A stretch of 23,368 nucleotides of DNA from JBMNOU01 sp050943215 (GCA_050943215.1 JBMNOU010000029.1:1-23368), one strand, 5' to 3'. Shown: positions 8,752 through 16,485, numbered from the stretch's first letter. Translations and numbers: made by a program. Notes: generated from the letters alone by a model not told the origin.

Positions 8752-8780
8752 ATTGTATCTTAAATGCTTATCTTATACAA
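8752..8780 (-). promoter_or_regulatory. Sigma-A-like promoter of the UPF0316-ACT operon
   Basis: Read on the minus strand, TTGTAT (8780-8775) and TACAAT (8757-8752) are spaced by exactly 17 bases, about 20 bases before the UPF0316 start codon and just upstream of its ribosome binding site. Confidence 0.6.
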
Positions 8781-8887
8781 TACTTCATTTATTTTCTGGG
8801 AAATGAATTTTATCGGTCTAAAAACAACCTTTATACTGGCCATTGGAAAATTATTATTCTCCCCTTTTTAAACAAGAACGATGCCAG

Positions 8888-11254
8888 CTAACCTATAATC
8901 GCAACCTCTCCGGTATAGCCATCAAGGCTGATCACATCGCCCGTTTTAATGACTTGTGTGGCAAAAGGCACATTTGAGACAAGCGGCAACGCATACTCTC
9001 TTGCCACAACCGCTCCGTGGGAGAGCGCAGAGCCCACCTCGGTTACAAGGCCGCCCAGCATACAATAATACGGTGACCAGCCTATATCCGTAAAGGAGGC
9101 AACCATGATCTCTCCTTTCTGAAGCATGTTTGCTTCTTCTACGTTTTTTACAACCCTGGCTTTGCCCGTCGCCTTTCCTCTGCTGATTGACGAACCTGTA
9201 AGCACGGTACTGCCGTTTCCCATGCTAAAATTATTTGTTAACGGCCGGGGTATCCCCACACATATTTCATCGAACTTAAACTGCTTTTGCTCTTCTAATA
9301 CCCGCCGTCTTGCCAGCGCTTTTTTTATCAGAGACAGCTCATTTTTCTGTATGAGCTGTATAATTTCTTCATGCGTCAGAAAAAAAATCAGATCGGCATC
9401 CGGCAATGCGCCGTTTTGTTCAAGCATATACGCAAGATGCCGGTAAGCTGTTTTAAACCTGTCAAGCGCTTTGATGCTCATCGATTTGGTAAACTCCCTG
9501 CAAACGACGCCTCTTCGTGCCTGCCCGATAATATAGCGCAGTATTAGGCGCAGAAAACTTTTCCGGCCTTTGAGCACGGCTTCAATGTTCTTATCCACCA
9601 TCTTTAGTTTGGTCTTCTCGTCTGCACCTGTTGCAATGATTGATTTAAGATAGTTACAAAGACTCAATTCGTCCATGTGCCATGACATGCTTCGCATTTC
9701 GGCCTCACGAATTGCGCGGTGGCCATGACGTTTCATGAAAGCGTCTAAAGCCTCCCGGCTTTTAGGGCCGCACTTTTTGACATAAACGGCCAGCTCCTCG
9801 GCAGTATACCTTATGACATCAGGGTTTTCGCTCATCAGCGCTCTTGCCACGTACCTAAGCGATCGTAATATATCCACGCTCTCTATGCCGTCAATGTCCT
9901 CAAGCAAACCCGCGAGCTTTGATTTGGCATCATCTACGCTATATCCTTCACCCATCAATATCAGGAAGATTGCGCTGCTCATCGACCCCGAGTATGCAGA
10001 CGTAATGTAATGCAGCCAGAAAGCCTCGTCTAAGATGTAAAGCCTGTTTGATATCTCCTTAATCTGTTCCCCGGCTGTTTTACACAGTGGTATATAGGCC
10101 GCTTCGGCAAGTTTATTAATCTTCTTACAGGCACGGCCTACGCCAAGAAGGATGCCAAAATATTTTTTGGCGTTATTGATCTTGTTTATTTTGGTAACCT
10201 GCGGCACAGGCGGCTTAGGTGTATCCTCTAGTATCTGGCCGCAAAGGCTTAGCTCAACGCCCTCGCGGGTCGCACCGATAACGTGATCCGCTATAGCATA
10301 TAATGCGGTTATATTGATAAAAAGATGGTTGCCGAAGTTCGTGACACAGCTTCCCGGAGGAACGTCATCAAAGCTCTTTGCAGCACCTGCCTTGACGATC
10401 ATTTTCCTCATGCCGAAATCAATACTGGCGACACTCGTCGAAAGAGACAGCGGCGTTACGGCGCCCGGCAGCATCTCGCCCACATTGCACGTTGTGAGCA
10501 CACTTTTGGATGTGATATCTTTCGCATCCAACTCAAAAGCGTCTGTTTCCTCTGTAACCGTTATCGGCCGTGCCTGAAGCCAATAAAGCAGGCCGTCCTT
10601 AACGGCCCACTCAGTATCAAGTTCGCAACCAGCCTCACTGCTTGCTTTTTTTGCGCCTGCCGCAATCTCGCGAATCATCTCCGCGCTTAAAAGCGAGTCT
10701 CCTTGAACATGAAGGGTATCTTTGGGTACGAAATACGTATGCGCTTCGGCCTTTCCGGATACAAGTTTTTCACCGAGACCCTCAACAGCCTCGATCAGTA
10801 TGCCGTCCTTATTGCCCGGATGCTGCGTAAAACAAACGCCAGAGATATCCGCATCGATCATCTGCTGCACAATTACGCACATCTTTTCACTCTTTGCACC
10901 AGAAAAATATGACCCATAGCTTTTTGCCGTTTCGCTGTTAAGAGAAACAATGCAGTCCCTAACCGCTTTTTTGACAGCGTTTTTGCCTAAAATATCCAGA
11001 TACGTGCTGTACTGTCCTGCGCCTGAGAAATCTGCGCCATCCTCGGACGTAGCGGAGGAACGAACGGCTACTGTTTTAAGGCCGCTGTTTTCATAATAAT
11101 CACCCGTTATCTGTATGCAAAGGTCGCTATCTATATCGGCTGCAACAAATCCTTTAGGAACATTAAGCCCACACCGGCTTAACAGGCTGAGGCCCTTTGC
11201 TTTGCCGCCAACGTTAGCGGTTTTTGGTATTTTACCTAGTTGATATATAACCAT
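8888..11254 (-). CDS. PEP-synthase/rifampicin-phosphotransferase-like dikinase
   Basis: A 788-residue enzyme with the three-part build of PEP synthase and rifampicin phosphotransferase. The N-terminal ATP-grasp domain shows VGGKAKGLSLL (15-25), VRSSATSED (64-72), a DISGVCFTQHPGNKDG segment and LQARPI. A divergent middle region (about 260-660) presumably binds the substrate. The C-terminal swivelling domain carries the phospho-histidine in SALSHGAVVAREYALP (His746). Chemistry in the family is transfer of the ATP beta-phosphate via His to pyruvate or another acceptor; the middle region does not look like canonical PpsA, so the acceptor is unknown. An upstream ATG at 11275 overlaps the previous gene, but the ATG at 11254 has GGAGG six bases upstream and fits the family start. 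It lies 13 bases behind the CrtC/lipocalin-like gene. No clear terminator follows. Confidence 0.87.
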   Translation of the reverse strand: MVIYQLGKIPKTANVGGKAKGLSLLSRCGLNVPKGFVAADIDSDLCIQITGDYYENSGLKTVAVRSSATSEDGADFSGAGQYSTYLDILGKNAVKKAVRDCIVSLNSETAKSYGSYFSGAKSEKMCVIVQQMIDADISGVCFTQHPGNKDGILIEAVEGLGEKLVSGKAEAHTYFVPKDTLHVQGDSLLSAEMIREIAAGAKKASSEAGCELDTEWAVKDGLLYWLQARPITVTEETDAFELDAKDITSKSVLTTCNVGEMLPGAVTPLSLSTSVASIDFGMRKMIVKAGAAKSFDDVPPGSCVTNFGNHLFINITALYAIADHVIGATREGVELSLCGQILEDTPKPPVPQVTKINKINNAKKYFGILLGVGRACKKINKLAEAAYIPLCKTAGEQIKEISNRLYILDEAFWLHYITSAYSGSMSSAIFLILMGEGYSVDDAKSKLAGLLEDIDGIESVDILRSLRYVARALMSENPDVIRYTAEELAVYVKKCGPKSREALDAFMKRHGHRAIREAEMRSMSWHMDELSLCNYLKSIIATGADEKTKLKMVDKNIEAVLKGRKSFLRLILRYIIGQARRGVVCREFTKSMSIKALDRFKTAYRHLAYMLEQNGALPDADLIFFLTHEEIIQLIQKNELSLIKKALARRRVLEEQKQFKFDEICVGIPRPLTNNFSMGNGSTVLTGSSISRGKATGKARVVKNVEEANMLQKGEIMVASFTDIGWSPYYCMLGGLVTEVGSALSHGAVVAREYALPLVSNVPFATQVIKTGDVISLDGYTGEVAIIG

Positions 11255-11267
11255 TTTGCACCTCCGG

Positions 11268-12287
11268 TCAGGCATATCTCGAGGAGTCGCCGTTCCATCC
11301 GAACTCGAGTACGCCTCTGCCTTTTACGCCATTCAGATCGAAAGTGCCGATCCCCTCATATATCGTGTATCTGCCTTGGCTAAACGGAAAAATAAACTGC
11401 ATTTCCCGGCTGCATTGGATGTTTAGAGAATCTCCGTTAAGCAGCCTGACCCGGTATGTAAAACTTTCGGGAACAGCATTCGGTACGATATCACCCAGCA
11501 CCTTAGCCGTATCGATGCACGCTGTTCCTTTGTCCGACACAAAATATCCCGTCTGCAGTTCGCGCAGTATGGGGTAGCTGACCATATTCGCGTTTAAATA
11601 GCTGCCGTCTTCAAGAAGCGCCATCAGCCAAAAATGCCTGTTCATATAGCCCCAGTCCCGTTTTCCGAAGGAATGATCGCGCATTGCAGGCAAGGATAGA
11701 TCAATGCTGCTCTGGCCGATAGACAACATACCTTTAATTACGCCCGGTTGTTCGTAATGGACCTGATCGTTTTCGCGCAGCTCCCTGAAAAATGCTTTGC
11801 TCCATTTTTGCTGTGCGATCGCTTTGGCTAGTATACGCGAATCAAGATGGTGCCCAAATTCGAATATATCACCTGTTGATGAAAACGTTCCGGTAAAGCG
11901 GGCCTTGCGTAATTTGCCTGACGATAATTCCCTAAGATCTCCGTCATAATGAAAGGTTAACGCTCGGCCTGGCTCTTTGCATTTAACGCCTGCCGACATA
12001 TCATCTTCGATACAGAGCTGGTTTTCGTTGACAAATGCGTTCCCGTCCGCATCTTTATACGCAAACCAGATTTCGGTTTTGTTTTTACCTCTTTTCGCAT
12101 ACCGGAATAAGAGGCTGTTACCGCTTAGATCATGGCCGGAAAAATAATGGCTATTATTTTGGTTGTCATCGGCATCGGGAGGAAGTGAAAAATGTTCCGC
12201 AGCGTCTACAATAAATGGATAGGAAAACATGCGCTTATCAAGGCTGCGCTGAATAAACGCGGTCTTAAGCCGTTTCTTGAGGTTCAT
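11268..12287 (-). CDS. CrtC/AttH lipocalin-like protein (DUF7064-type), partner of the dikinase
   Basis: A 339-residue protein without signal peptide or membrane segments. Recognisable blocks are GNSLLFRYAKR (56-66), WSKAFFREL (162-170), HYEQPGVIKG (177-186) and RDHSFGKRDWGYMNRHF (203-219). The RDHS(F/W)G-RxW signature is typical of the two-lobed lipocalin-like beta-barrel fold of hydroxyneurosporene synthase/AttH-type proteins, which bind hydrophobic ligands. From memory the same blocks occur in the N-terminal part of large PEP-synthase-like proteins of insects and other animals; here the dikinase is a separate gene 13 bases downstream. The pair is therefore likely a functional unit. GGAGATTAAAAA precedes the ATG. 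The family assignment is by pattern only. Confidence 0.65.
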   Translation of the reverse strand: MNLKKRLKTAFIQRSLDKRMFSYPFIVDAAEHFSLPPDADDNQNNSHYFSGHDLSGNSLLFRYAKRGKNKTEIWFAYKDADGNAFVNENQLCIEDDMSAGVKCKEPGRALTFHYDGDLRELSSGKLRKARFTGTFSSTGDIFEFGHHLDSRILAKAIAQQKWSKAFFRELRENDQVHYEQPGVIKGMLSIGQSSIDLSLPAMRDHSFGKRDWGYMNRHFWLMALLEDGSYLNANMVSYPILRELQTGYFVSDKGTACIDTAKVLGDIVPNAVPESFTYRVRLLNGDSLNIQCSREMQFIFPFSQGRYTIYEGIGTFDLNGVKGRGVLEFGWNGDSSRYA

Positions 12288-12323
12288 TTTTTAATCTCCA
12301 AATAATAAACAGATGATTTCACT

Positions 12324-12345
12324 GGGAAATATAAATATTTTTCCC
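12324..12345. promoter_or_regulatory. Candidate operator at the transcription start
   Basis: GGGAAA (12324-12329) and TTTCCC (12340-12345) form an inverted repeat around ten A/T bases. It sits immediately downstream of the predicted transcription start of the CrtC-like/dikinase operon (about 12346), where a repressor would block transcription. The regulator is not identified. Confidence 0.4.
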
Positions 12346-12352
12346 TATTTTT

Positions 12353-12381
12353 ATTATATACGTGTTGTATAACAATATCAA
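12353..12381 (-). promoter_or_regulatory. Sigma-A-like promoter of the CrtC-like/dikinase operon
   Basis: On the minus strand, TTGATA (12381-12376) and a perfect TATAAT (12358-12353) are separated by exactly 17 bases. Transcription would start near 12346, leaving a leader of about 60 bases before the ATG at 12287. Confidence 0.75.
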
Positions 12382-12431
12382 GAATATATAATTCCGCTGG
12401 TAAAAATGAAAATAAAAAAGAAAGATTTCTC

Positions 12432-12468
12432 AAAGAAACAGCCGTACGTAAACGCAGGCTGTTTCTTT
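12432..12468 (-). terminator. Terminator of the PocR-AraC/corrinoid protein operon
   Basis: A perfect 12-base-pair stem, AAAGAAACAGCC (12432-12443) with GGCTGTTTCTTT (12457-12468), and a 13-base loop. It begins 16 bases after the corrinoid protein stop codon. On the minus strand the stem ends in a T-rich tract. Confidence 0.85.
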
Positions 12469-12483
12469 ATGCTAAATCTAAAA

Positions 12484-13119
12484 TTATGCGCTGCAGACTT
12501 TTAGCGCGATGTCGGATGCCGATGCCGCATCAGGCGCATAATAATCGGCGCCTATTGAATCCTTATAGTTCTCAGTTACAGGGGCACCGCCCACCATGAT
12601 AGTAACCTTGTCTCTGATACCCATTTCTTTTGCCTTTTCAACCACTTCTTTCATTGCCCCCATGGTCGTCGTTAACAATGCGGAGCATGCAATAATGTTG
12701 GCATTCTGATCGATAGCTGCCTGTATAAAAACCTCGGGCGAAACGTCTGTTCCAAGATCGATCACTTCAATGCCTTTTCCTTCAAACATGATCTTAACAA
12801 GGTTCTTGCCGATGTCATGCAGATCGCCTTTAACGGTTCCCATGACCGCTTTGCCTGTCGCTTTGACATTTCCGCTTGCCAGCACCGGCTTTAATATTTC
12901 CATACCGGCATTCATAGCTCTTGCTGCGATCAGCACTTCAGGGACATAGACTTCGTTGTTCTTAAACTTTTCGCCAATAATCGACATACCGGAAAGAAGC
13001 CCCTCTTCCAATATCTTGACCGCATCCTCTTTTTCTTCCAACGCTTTTGTTACCAATTCCTTTACCTTGGGCGCTCTGCCTTGTTGCAGACAGGAACTGA
13101 TCTCATCAAATATGTTCAT
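12484..13119 (-). CDS. Methyltransferase corrinoid protein (MtbC/MttC-like)
   Basis: A 211-residue cytosolic methyl carrier. The N-terminal four-helix cap (about residues 1-85) contains GEKFKNNEVYVPEVLIAARAM. The B12-binding Rossmann domain follows, with GDLHDIGKNLV (98-108), whose His101 is the lower axial ligand to cobalt, and the conserved SALLTTTM and VGGAPV blocks. Length and both domains are complete. In the family this protein carries the methyl group between a substrate methyltransferase (for methylamines, methoxy compounds or betaines) and a tetrahydrofolate- or CoM-dependent methyltransferase. Neither partner is in the window, so the substrate cannot be named. GGAGGT lies eight or so bases before the ATG, inside the end of the regulator gene, which overlaps by 14 bases. 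Confidence 0.92.
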   Translation of the reverse strand: MNIFDEISSCLQQGRAPKVKELVTKALEEKEDAVKILEEGLLSGMSIIGEKFKNNEVYVPEVLIAARAMNAGMEILKPVLASGNVKATGKAVMGTVKGDLHDIGKNLVKIMFEGKGIEVIDLGTDVSPEVFIQAAIDQNANIIACSALLTTTMGAMKEVVEKAKEMGIRDKVTIMVGGAPVTENYKDSIGADYYAPDAASASDIALKVCSA

Positions 13120-14377
13120 CTTTTACCTCCGCTTTGTTATTTATTATTCCCCGTTTTTCACGGTATCGGCCCGGCGTTGTGCCGGTAAGCTTCTTGAACA
13201 CCTTGGAAAAATAGCTCTGGTCGTCAAATCCGCACAGATACGCCGTTTGTGAGAGCGAAATATCACTCTGCTTCAAAAGGATTTTCGCATTGCGGATCCT
13301 AACCTTGTTAATATAAGATGTCAGGCTGAGGCCTTTTTCTTCTTTGAACATGCGGCTTAAGTAAGAAACGCTGAACGCCACATGCTCGGATATATCATTC
13401 AATGATATTCTTTTCATATAGTTGGCATTGATATATTCCATAACCTTTTGTATTGTATCCGTATGCTTTGTATCCGGAGCCGCAAACACAAGTCCGGTAA
13501 AGCTTGAAAGCATGCCCGAAAGCCATACGCTAAGATCATCGAGGTTGGTGAAACGGGTGATCTCGTTAAGGTAGTCCCTATTCAATCCGAAGATACGGCT
13601 CGGTTCTGCACCGCCCTCGATCGCAGCCCTTGAAAGCAGTACCAAAAGCTCTGTCACCCTTGTCTTAATCACCGAAAAATCGGCGCCGGCCGAGAAGAAA
13701 ATAGCACCAAGTATCTCGTTTAGCGCACGCTGAGCCGCCGCCTTTGCGCCTGATGATATATACTGCTGAAGCTGCTTTTCGGTATCCAAAGGGTATATAT
13801 AAGTCCCCTTGCTAGTTTTTATATCTTCGATAGCGGAAAAAATCTCATTATATCGCGCACTTGTCTGCTCAAGAATACGCAGATCCTCACTGTCTCTGTG
13901 TTCGGCATATGCCGTAATCATAAACAACATATCCGCAAGGGATGTAACGCGACACGGTTCAATATATGGCAGCTGTTTTGCAATCGCCGCTATGTCTTTT
14001 GTGTTTCCTGCAAACATTCCGGAAAAGTCATCTTCCAAAAAATCTTTTTCTTCGACCATTAAAAAAGGTCCGGCAATAAGTCCGTAGGTTAATACGCCTT
14101 GTTTTAACCCCGGCGCTGCAATAAAGGCAGCGCCGCTGGGACACAAAAACTCATATTTTCCTCCCCAGCGTTCAGATTGGTAGATTGCGTATTCCATCAG
14201 GTTTTCGCAACTTGCCCGGCCGTTTTCCCTTTTTTGTTTGTCATAACAACCATTGCAAAAAGCACAGCCGCCGCCTGGCAAGATATTCTTGCACGCCATA
14301 TCTACTGCAAAGCAGTTTATCCCGACAGCATTTCCAAAGGTATGCGTCAATGAAAGCGCCGTATCGAGCTTGCCCAT
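13106..14377 (-). CDS. AraC-family regulator with PocR sensory domain
   Basis: A 423-residue transcription regulator. The N-terminal PocR ligand-binding domain (about residues 10-170) shows the cysteine cluster CKNILPGGGCAFCNGC and the FLCPSGAAFIAAP block. A helical linker region follows, then the AraC double helix-turn-helix (about 320-415), including ISLNDISEHVAFSVSYLSRMFKEEKG and CGFDDQSYFSKVFKKLTGTTPGRYR. PocR domains are predicted to bind small metabolites, and such regulators commonly control alcohol or methyl-compound pathways. The 14-base overlap with the corrinoid protein gene and their shared terminator point to that system as its target. The ATG at 14377 has GGCGGTG upstream, a moderate ribosome binding site. 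Confidence 0.88.
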   Translation of the reverse strand: MGKLDTALSLTHTFGNAVGINCFAVDMACKNILPGGGCAFCNGCYDKQKRENGRASCENLMEYAIYQSERWGGKYEFLCPSGAAFIAAPGLKQGVLTYGLIAGPFLMVEEKDFLEDDFSGMFAGNTKDIAAIAKQLPYIEPCRVTSLADMLFMITAYAEHRDSEDLRILEQTSARYNEIFSAIEDIKTSKGTYIYPLDTEKQLQQYISSGAKAAAQRALNEILGAIFFSAGADFSVIKTRVTELLVLLSRAAIEGGAEPSRIFGLNRDYLNEITRFTNLDDLSVWLSGMLSSFTGLVFAAPDTKHTDTIQKVMEYINANYMKRISLNDISEHVAFSVSYLSRMFKEEKGLSLTSYINKVRIRNAKILLKQSDISLSQTAYLCGFDDQSYFSKVFKKLTGTTPGRYREKRGIINNKAEVKDEHI

Positions 14378-14511
14378 GTTTCACCGCCAACCTATTGCAA
14401 TTATCGTTGTTATATTATCATTATTTTATACTCGTTAAAAGGTCGTTGTTTTTAGCAGCATTGTTTCTCCTCATTCGTCATGCGTTTACGGTTCCCTCTC
14501 AATATTAAGCC

Positions 14512-14838
14512 TTAAGATATCCTCTTGGCGCATTTATCAATTTTATTGATAAATATAATATCCGCTCCTTTAAGCTGTTTTCCGAACAAATAGTTAGTCT
14601 CATTTTGAAAGTGACTTTCCTGATCCATCATTTTAAGCCCTAGCCTTTGGTCAATAATCACAAGCTTCGGTGAAAGCTAAAATACATCTGCATGTCTTAA
14701 CTGAAACGGCCTGAAGATTGTGGCGATAAGATCGGTAACTTCCAACTGCTCTGCTAATATTATATCAGGAAGTTCTTTTGTAGCAAGCGCATTGACCATT
14801 CTAACAAATTTATCAAAGTTATAGGAACAAAGGGGAGC
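14512..14838 (-). pseudogene. Remnant of a CobW/P47K-type (G3E, COG0523) GTPase
   Basis: Reading the minus strand from 14838 gives 109 codons including the final TAA: LCSYNFDKFVRM, then LPDIILAEQLEVTDLIATIF, an in-frame TAG at 14679-14677, then LSPKLVIIDQRLG and YLFGKQLKGADIIFINKID. This matches my memory of the GTPases found with corrinoid methyltransferases (DVILAEPVGSCTDL; YLFxKQLxEADIIVINKxDLL), with the CFCCNF zinc motif changed to LCSYNF. The N-terminal half with the P-loop is absent, a TAG stands directly upstream in the same frame, and the protein ends at TAA soon after the NKxD motif. It is a decayed fragment in the same orientation as the neighbouring corrinoid operon. Positions 14378-14511 and 14839-15034 are AT-rich and hold no other gene I can support. 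Confidence 0.72.
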
Positions 14839-15034
14839 CTACGTTTATATAGTATATCGTATTAAGAACACGTTGCTGTAAATCCATTATCATATCCTTA
14901 ACAACTGATCTAGGAATAATTATAGTAGACAGTTTGACTGACGGTATAGTACATTCTTTTTATTTTTTGTATTATTAAGGAATTATGAATTTATTTAAAC
15001 ATTTAAAGCGTTTGATTTAAAATATTAGATGTAC

Positions 15035-15063
15035 TTGACGCCAAGTATACTCTTTGCTATACT
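15035..15063 (+). promoter_or_regulatory. Promoter of tRNA-Ser
   Basis: TTGACG (15035-15040) and TATACT (15058-15063) with 17-base spacing. Transcription would start about five bases before the mature tRNA. Confidence 0.85.
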
Positions 15064-15074
15064 GTCAATGCTCT

Positions 15075-15164
15075 GGAGAGATGTCTGAGCCTGGTTGAAA
15101 GTGCCGGTCTTGAAAACCGGTGTTGCGCAAGCAACCGTGGGTTCGAATCCCACTCTCTCCGCCA
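15075..15164 (+). tRNA. tRNA-Ser(UGA)
   Basis: A 90-base class II tRNA. The acceptor arms GGAGAGA (15075-15081) and TCTCTCC (15154-15160) pair, followed by discriminator G and an encoded CCA (15162-15164). The anticodon stem CCGGT/ACCGG encloses the loop CTTGAAA with anticodon TGA at 15111-15113. The long variable arm TGTTGCGCAAGCAAC and the T arm with GTTCGAATC confirm serine identity. Confidence 0.97.
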
Positions 15165-15168
15165 AAAT
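15151..15168 (+). repeat. tRNA-Ser 3' end, left copy of an imperfect 18-bp direct repeat
   Basis: The last bases of tRNA-Ser and four bases beyond recur at 17363-17380 with 17 of 18 positions identical. Bases on either side do not match. A tRNA 3' end repeated downstream is the usual footprint of integration by a tyrosine recombinase, but no integrase is present. Confidence 0.45.
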
Positions 15169-15175
15169 GCAAAAA

Positions 15176-15210
15176 CCCAAATAGATTCGTTCTGTTTGGA
15201 TTTTTCTTTT
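15176..15210 (+). terminator. Terminator of tRNA-Ser
   Basis: CCAAATAGA pairs with TCTGTTTGG (one G-U pair) around a TTCGT loop, followed by TTTTTCTTTT (15201-15210). It begins 12 bases after the tRNA CCA end. Confidence 0.8.
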
Positions 15211-15267
15211 CACCAGCTTTGTGCTAATAGATCATTGGTAAGCGTATAATAAATGATACAAATACTC

Positions 15268-15468
15268 TTAGGCTCTTGCAAGAATATAGCAAAAGGAAGT
15301 CAGAGATATATCCAGCAACGGCGTTCTTTGGCCTTCATACCCTTCTTCTTTATACTTTTTTACGAGTGGGTACAGTGTAAGCCAATAACGGAAATACACC
15401 AGGGATAAAACAATCAACACAAAAATTGCCGGGCCACCGAAAATGGCCGCGACAAGATCAAACCTTCT
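15268..15468 (-). pseudogene. Small membrane-protein ORF in frame after the DegV stop, no normal start codon
   Basis: Directly after the DegV TAA, and in the same frame, 66 sense codons run to a TAA at 15270-15268. They encode RRFDLVAAIFGGPAIFVLIV..., a hydrophobic segment of about 22 residues, then LVYFRYWLTLYPLVKKYKEEGYEGQRTPLL and a second weakly hydrophobic part. This reads like a genuine small membrane protein, and AGAAGG follows the DegV stop like a ribosome binding site. However, no ATG, GTG or TTG lies in frame near the beginning; the codon where ATG would be expected (before GAT CTT) is TTT. It may be a gene that lost its start, a readthrough extension of DegV, or a gene using a rare start such as ATT. 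The rest of 15211-15267 is featureless. Confidence 0.4.
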
Positions 15469-16356
15469 TTACATTTTTCTTTTATCTCCGAAAAAAAACA
15501 AAGCCAATGTGCCGGGGCCTGTGTGTGAGCCTATGACGGTTCCCACGCTGTTAATTAAAACCCTTCCGGAGAGATGGGGGAAAGTTGTTTCGACCATTTC
15601 GGCCACAGTCTTGGCATCTTCCAAGCACGCAGAATTTGATATAAAGCACTTTCCACTGTAATTAATACTGCCAAGAGCATGCTCCAGCATTTTTTTCACA
15701 ATTTCCTGTATCACTTTCTTTTTTGACCGGATCTTCTCCCGCAGAATTAATCGCCCGGCAGCGTCCATATTTAAAAGCGGGCAGATTTTTAAGAATGTAC
15801 CAACTACACCAGCCGCTTTTGAGATTCTCCCTCCTTTTATATACGAGGATAGATCTGTGGAGAAAAACCAATGATGAATAAACAGCTTGTTTTTTTCCGC
15901 CCACTCAAAAGCCTGTTCAAAGGTTGCGCCATTGTCGCGCATATCTGCAAGCATGTCCATAAAGAGCCCATAACCTGAAGATGCTCCTAAGGAATCCACA
16001 ACCTCTATTCTGCGGCCCGGGTACTTCTCCAAAAGTTCAAGCTTGGCGGCATTGGCTGAATTAAAAGTTCCGGATATGCCCGAAGATAAGCTGACATGAA
16101 TAATGTCTTTTCCTTCCCTTAAAAACGGTTCAAAAAAATTCCTAAATTCTTCTACATTAACCTGAGATGTTGTCGGTTGCGAACCAGCTTGCATTTTTTT
16201 ATAAAACTCGTCGAAAGGCATTGATTTTCCCAAGTCGTCAGGGTATGTTTTTCCATCCATGTTAAAATGAAAGCATACATAAGGAATGGATCTTTTCCTA
16301 AAATATTCGTCAGTCATATCTGCCGTTGAACAGCAGGTCATTACATATTGGTCCAT
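15469..16356 (-). CDS. DegV family fatty-acid-binding protein
   Basis: A 295-residue cytosolic two-domain protein of the DegV/FakB family, which holds a fatty acid for the FakA kinase. The N-terminal domain begins with TCCSTADMTDEYF (normally DSxxDL) and contains PTTSQVNVEEF and HVSLSSGISGTFNSA, a conserved lipid-head-group contact. The C-terminal domain shows SYIKGGRISKAAG, PLLNMDAAGRL and GSHTGPGTLALFFFG. The length is normal. Upstream in-frame codons exist to 16464, but the ATG at 16356 has GGGAG upstream and gives the family N-terminus. It is divergent from the XRE gene; the spacer holds repeated TCTAC/GTAGA motifs. No fakA is in the window. A short in-frame ORF follows the stop codon. 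Confidence 0.88.
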   Translation of the reverse strand: MDQYVMTCCSTADMTDEYFRKRSIPYVCFHFNMDGKTYPDDLGKSMPFDEFYKKMQAGSQPTTSQVNVEEFRNFFEPFLREGKDIIHVSLSSGISGTFNSANAAKLELLEKYPGRRIEVVDSLGASSGYGLFMDMLADMRDNGATFEQAFEWAEKNKLFIHHWFFSTDLSSYIKGGRISKAAGVVGTFLKICPLLNMDAAGRLILREKIRSKKKVIQEIVKKMLEHALGSINYSGKCFISNSACLEDAKTVAEMVETTFPHLSGRVLINSVGTVIGSHTGPGTLALFFFGDKRKM

Positions 16357-16485
16357 CTTTATTCTCCCATCAAAGTAAAGTATAATTATTCTTTCAGCGT
16401 TATAGGGGTGCTTACTTTTATTAAGCGCCGAACTTACCATATACCAAAGTATCTGTTTAGTCACTCTATAGAATAAGTACAGGCA

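Noticed and set aside
8800..8887. Terminator behind the dikinase gene
   Set aside because: No GC-rich stem followed by a T-run is visible on the minus strand; transcription may continue into the UPF0316-ACT genes.
10325..10690. Plus-strand 121-residue ORF inside the dikinase gene
   Set aside because: It is an antisense shadow of a well-supported enzyme and has no recognisable domain or ribosome binding site.
12288..15034. Cobalamin riboswitch near the corrinoid genes
   Set aside because: I looked for a B12-box-like conserved core upstream of the corrinoid operon and of the operon at 171 and saw none; the leaders are too short or AT-rich.
15025..15213. Minus-strand 62-residue ORF containing AERVGFEPTVACATPVFKTG
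   Set aside because: It is the antisense of tRNA-Ser(UGA). This peptide is a well-known false gene call over tRNA genes.
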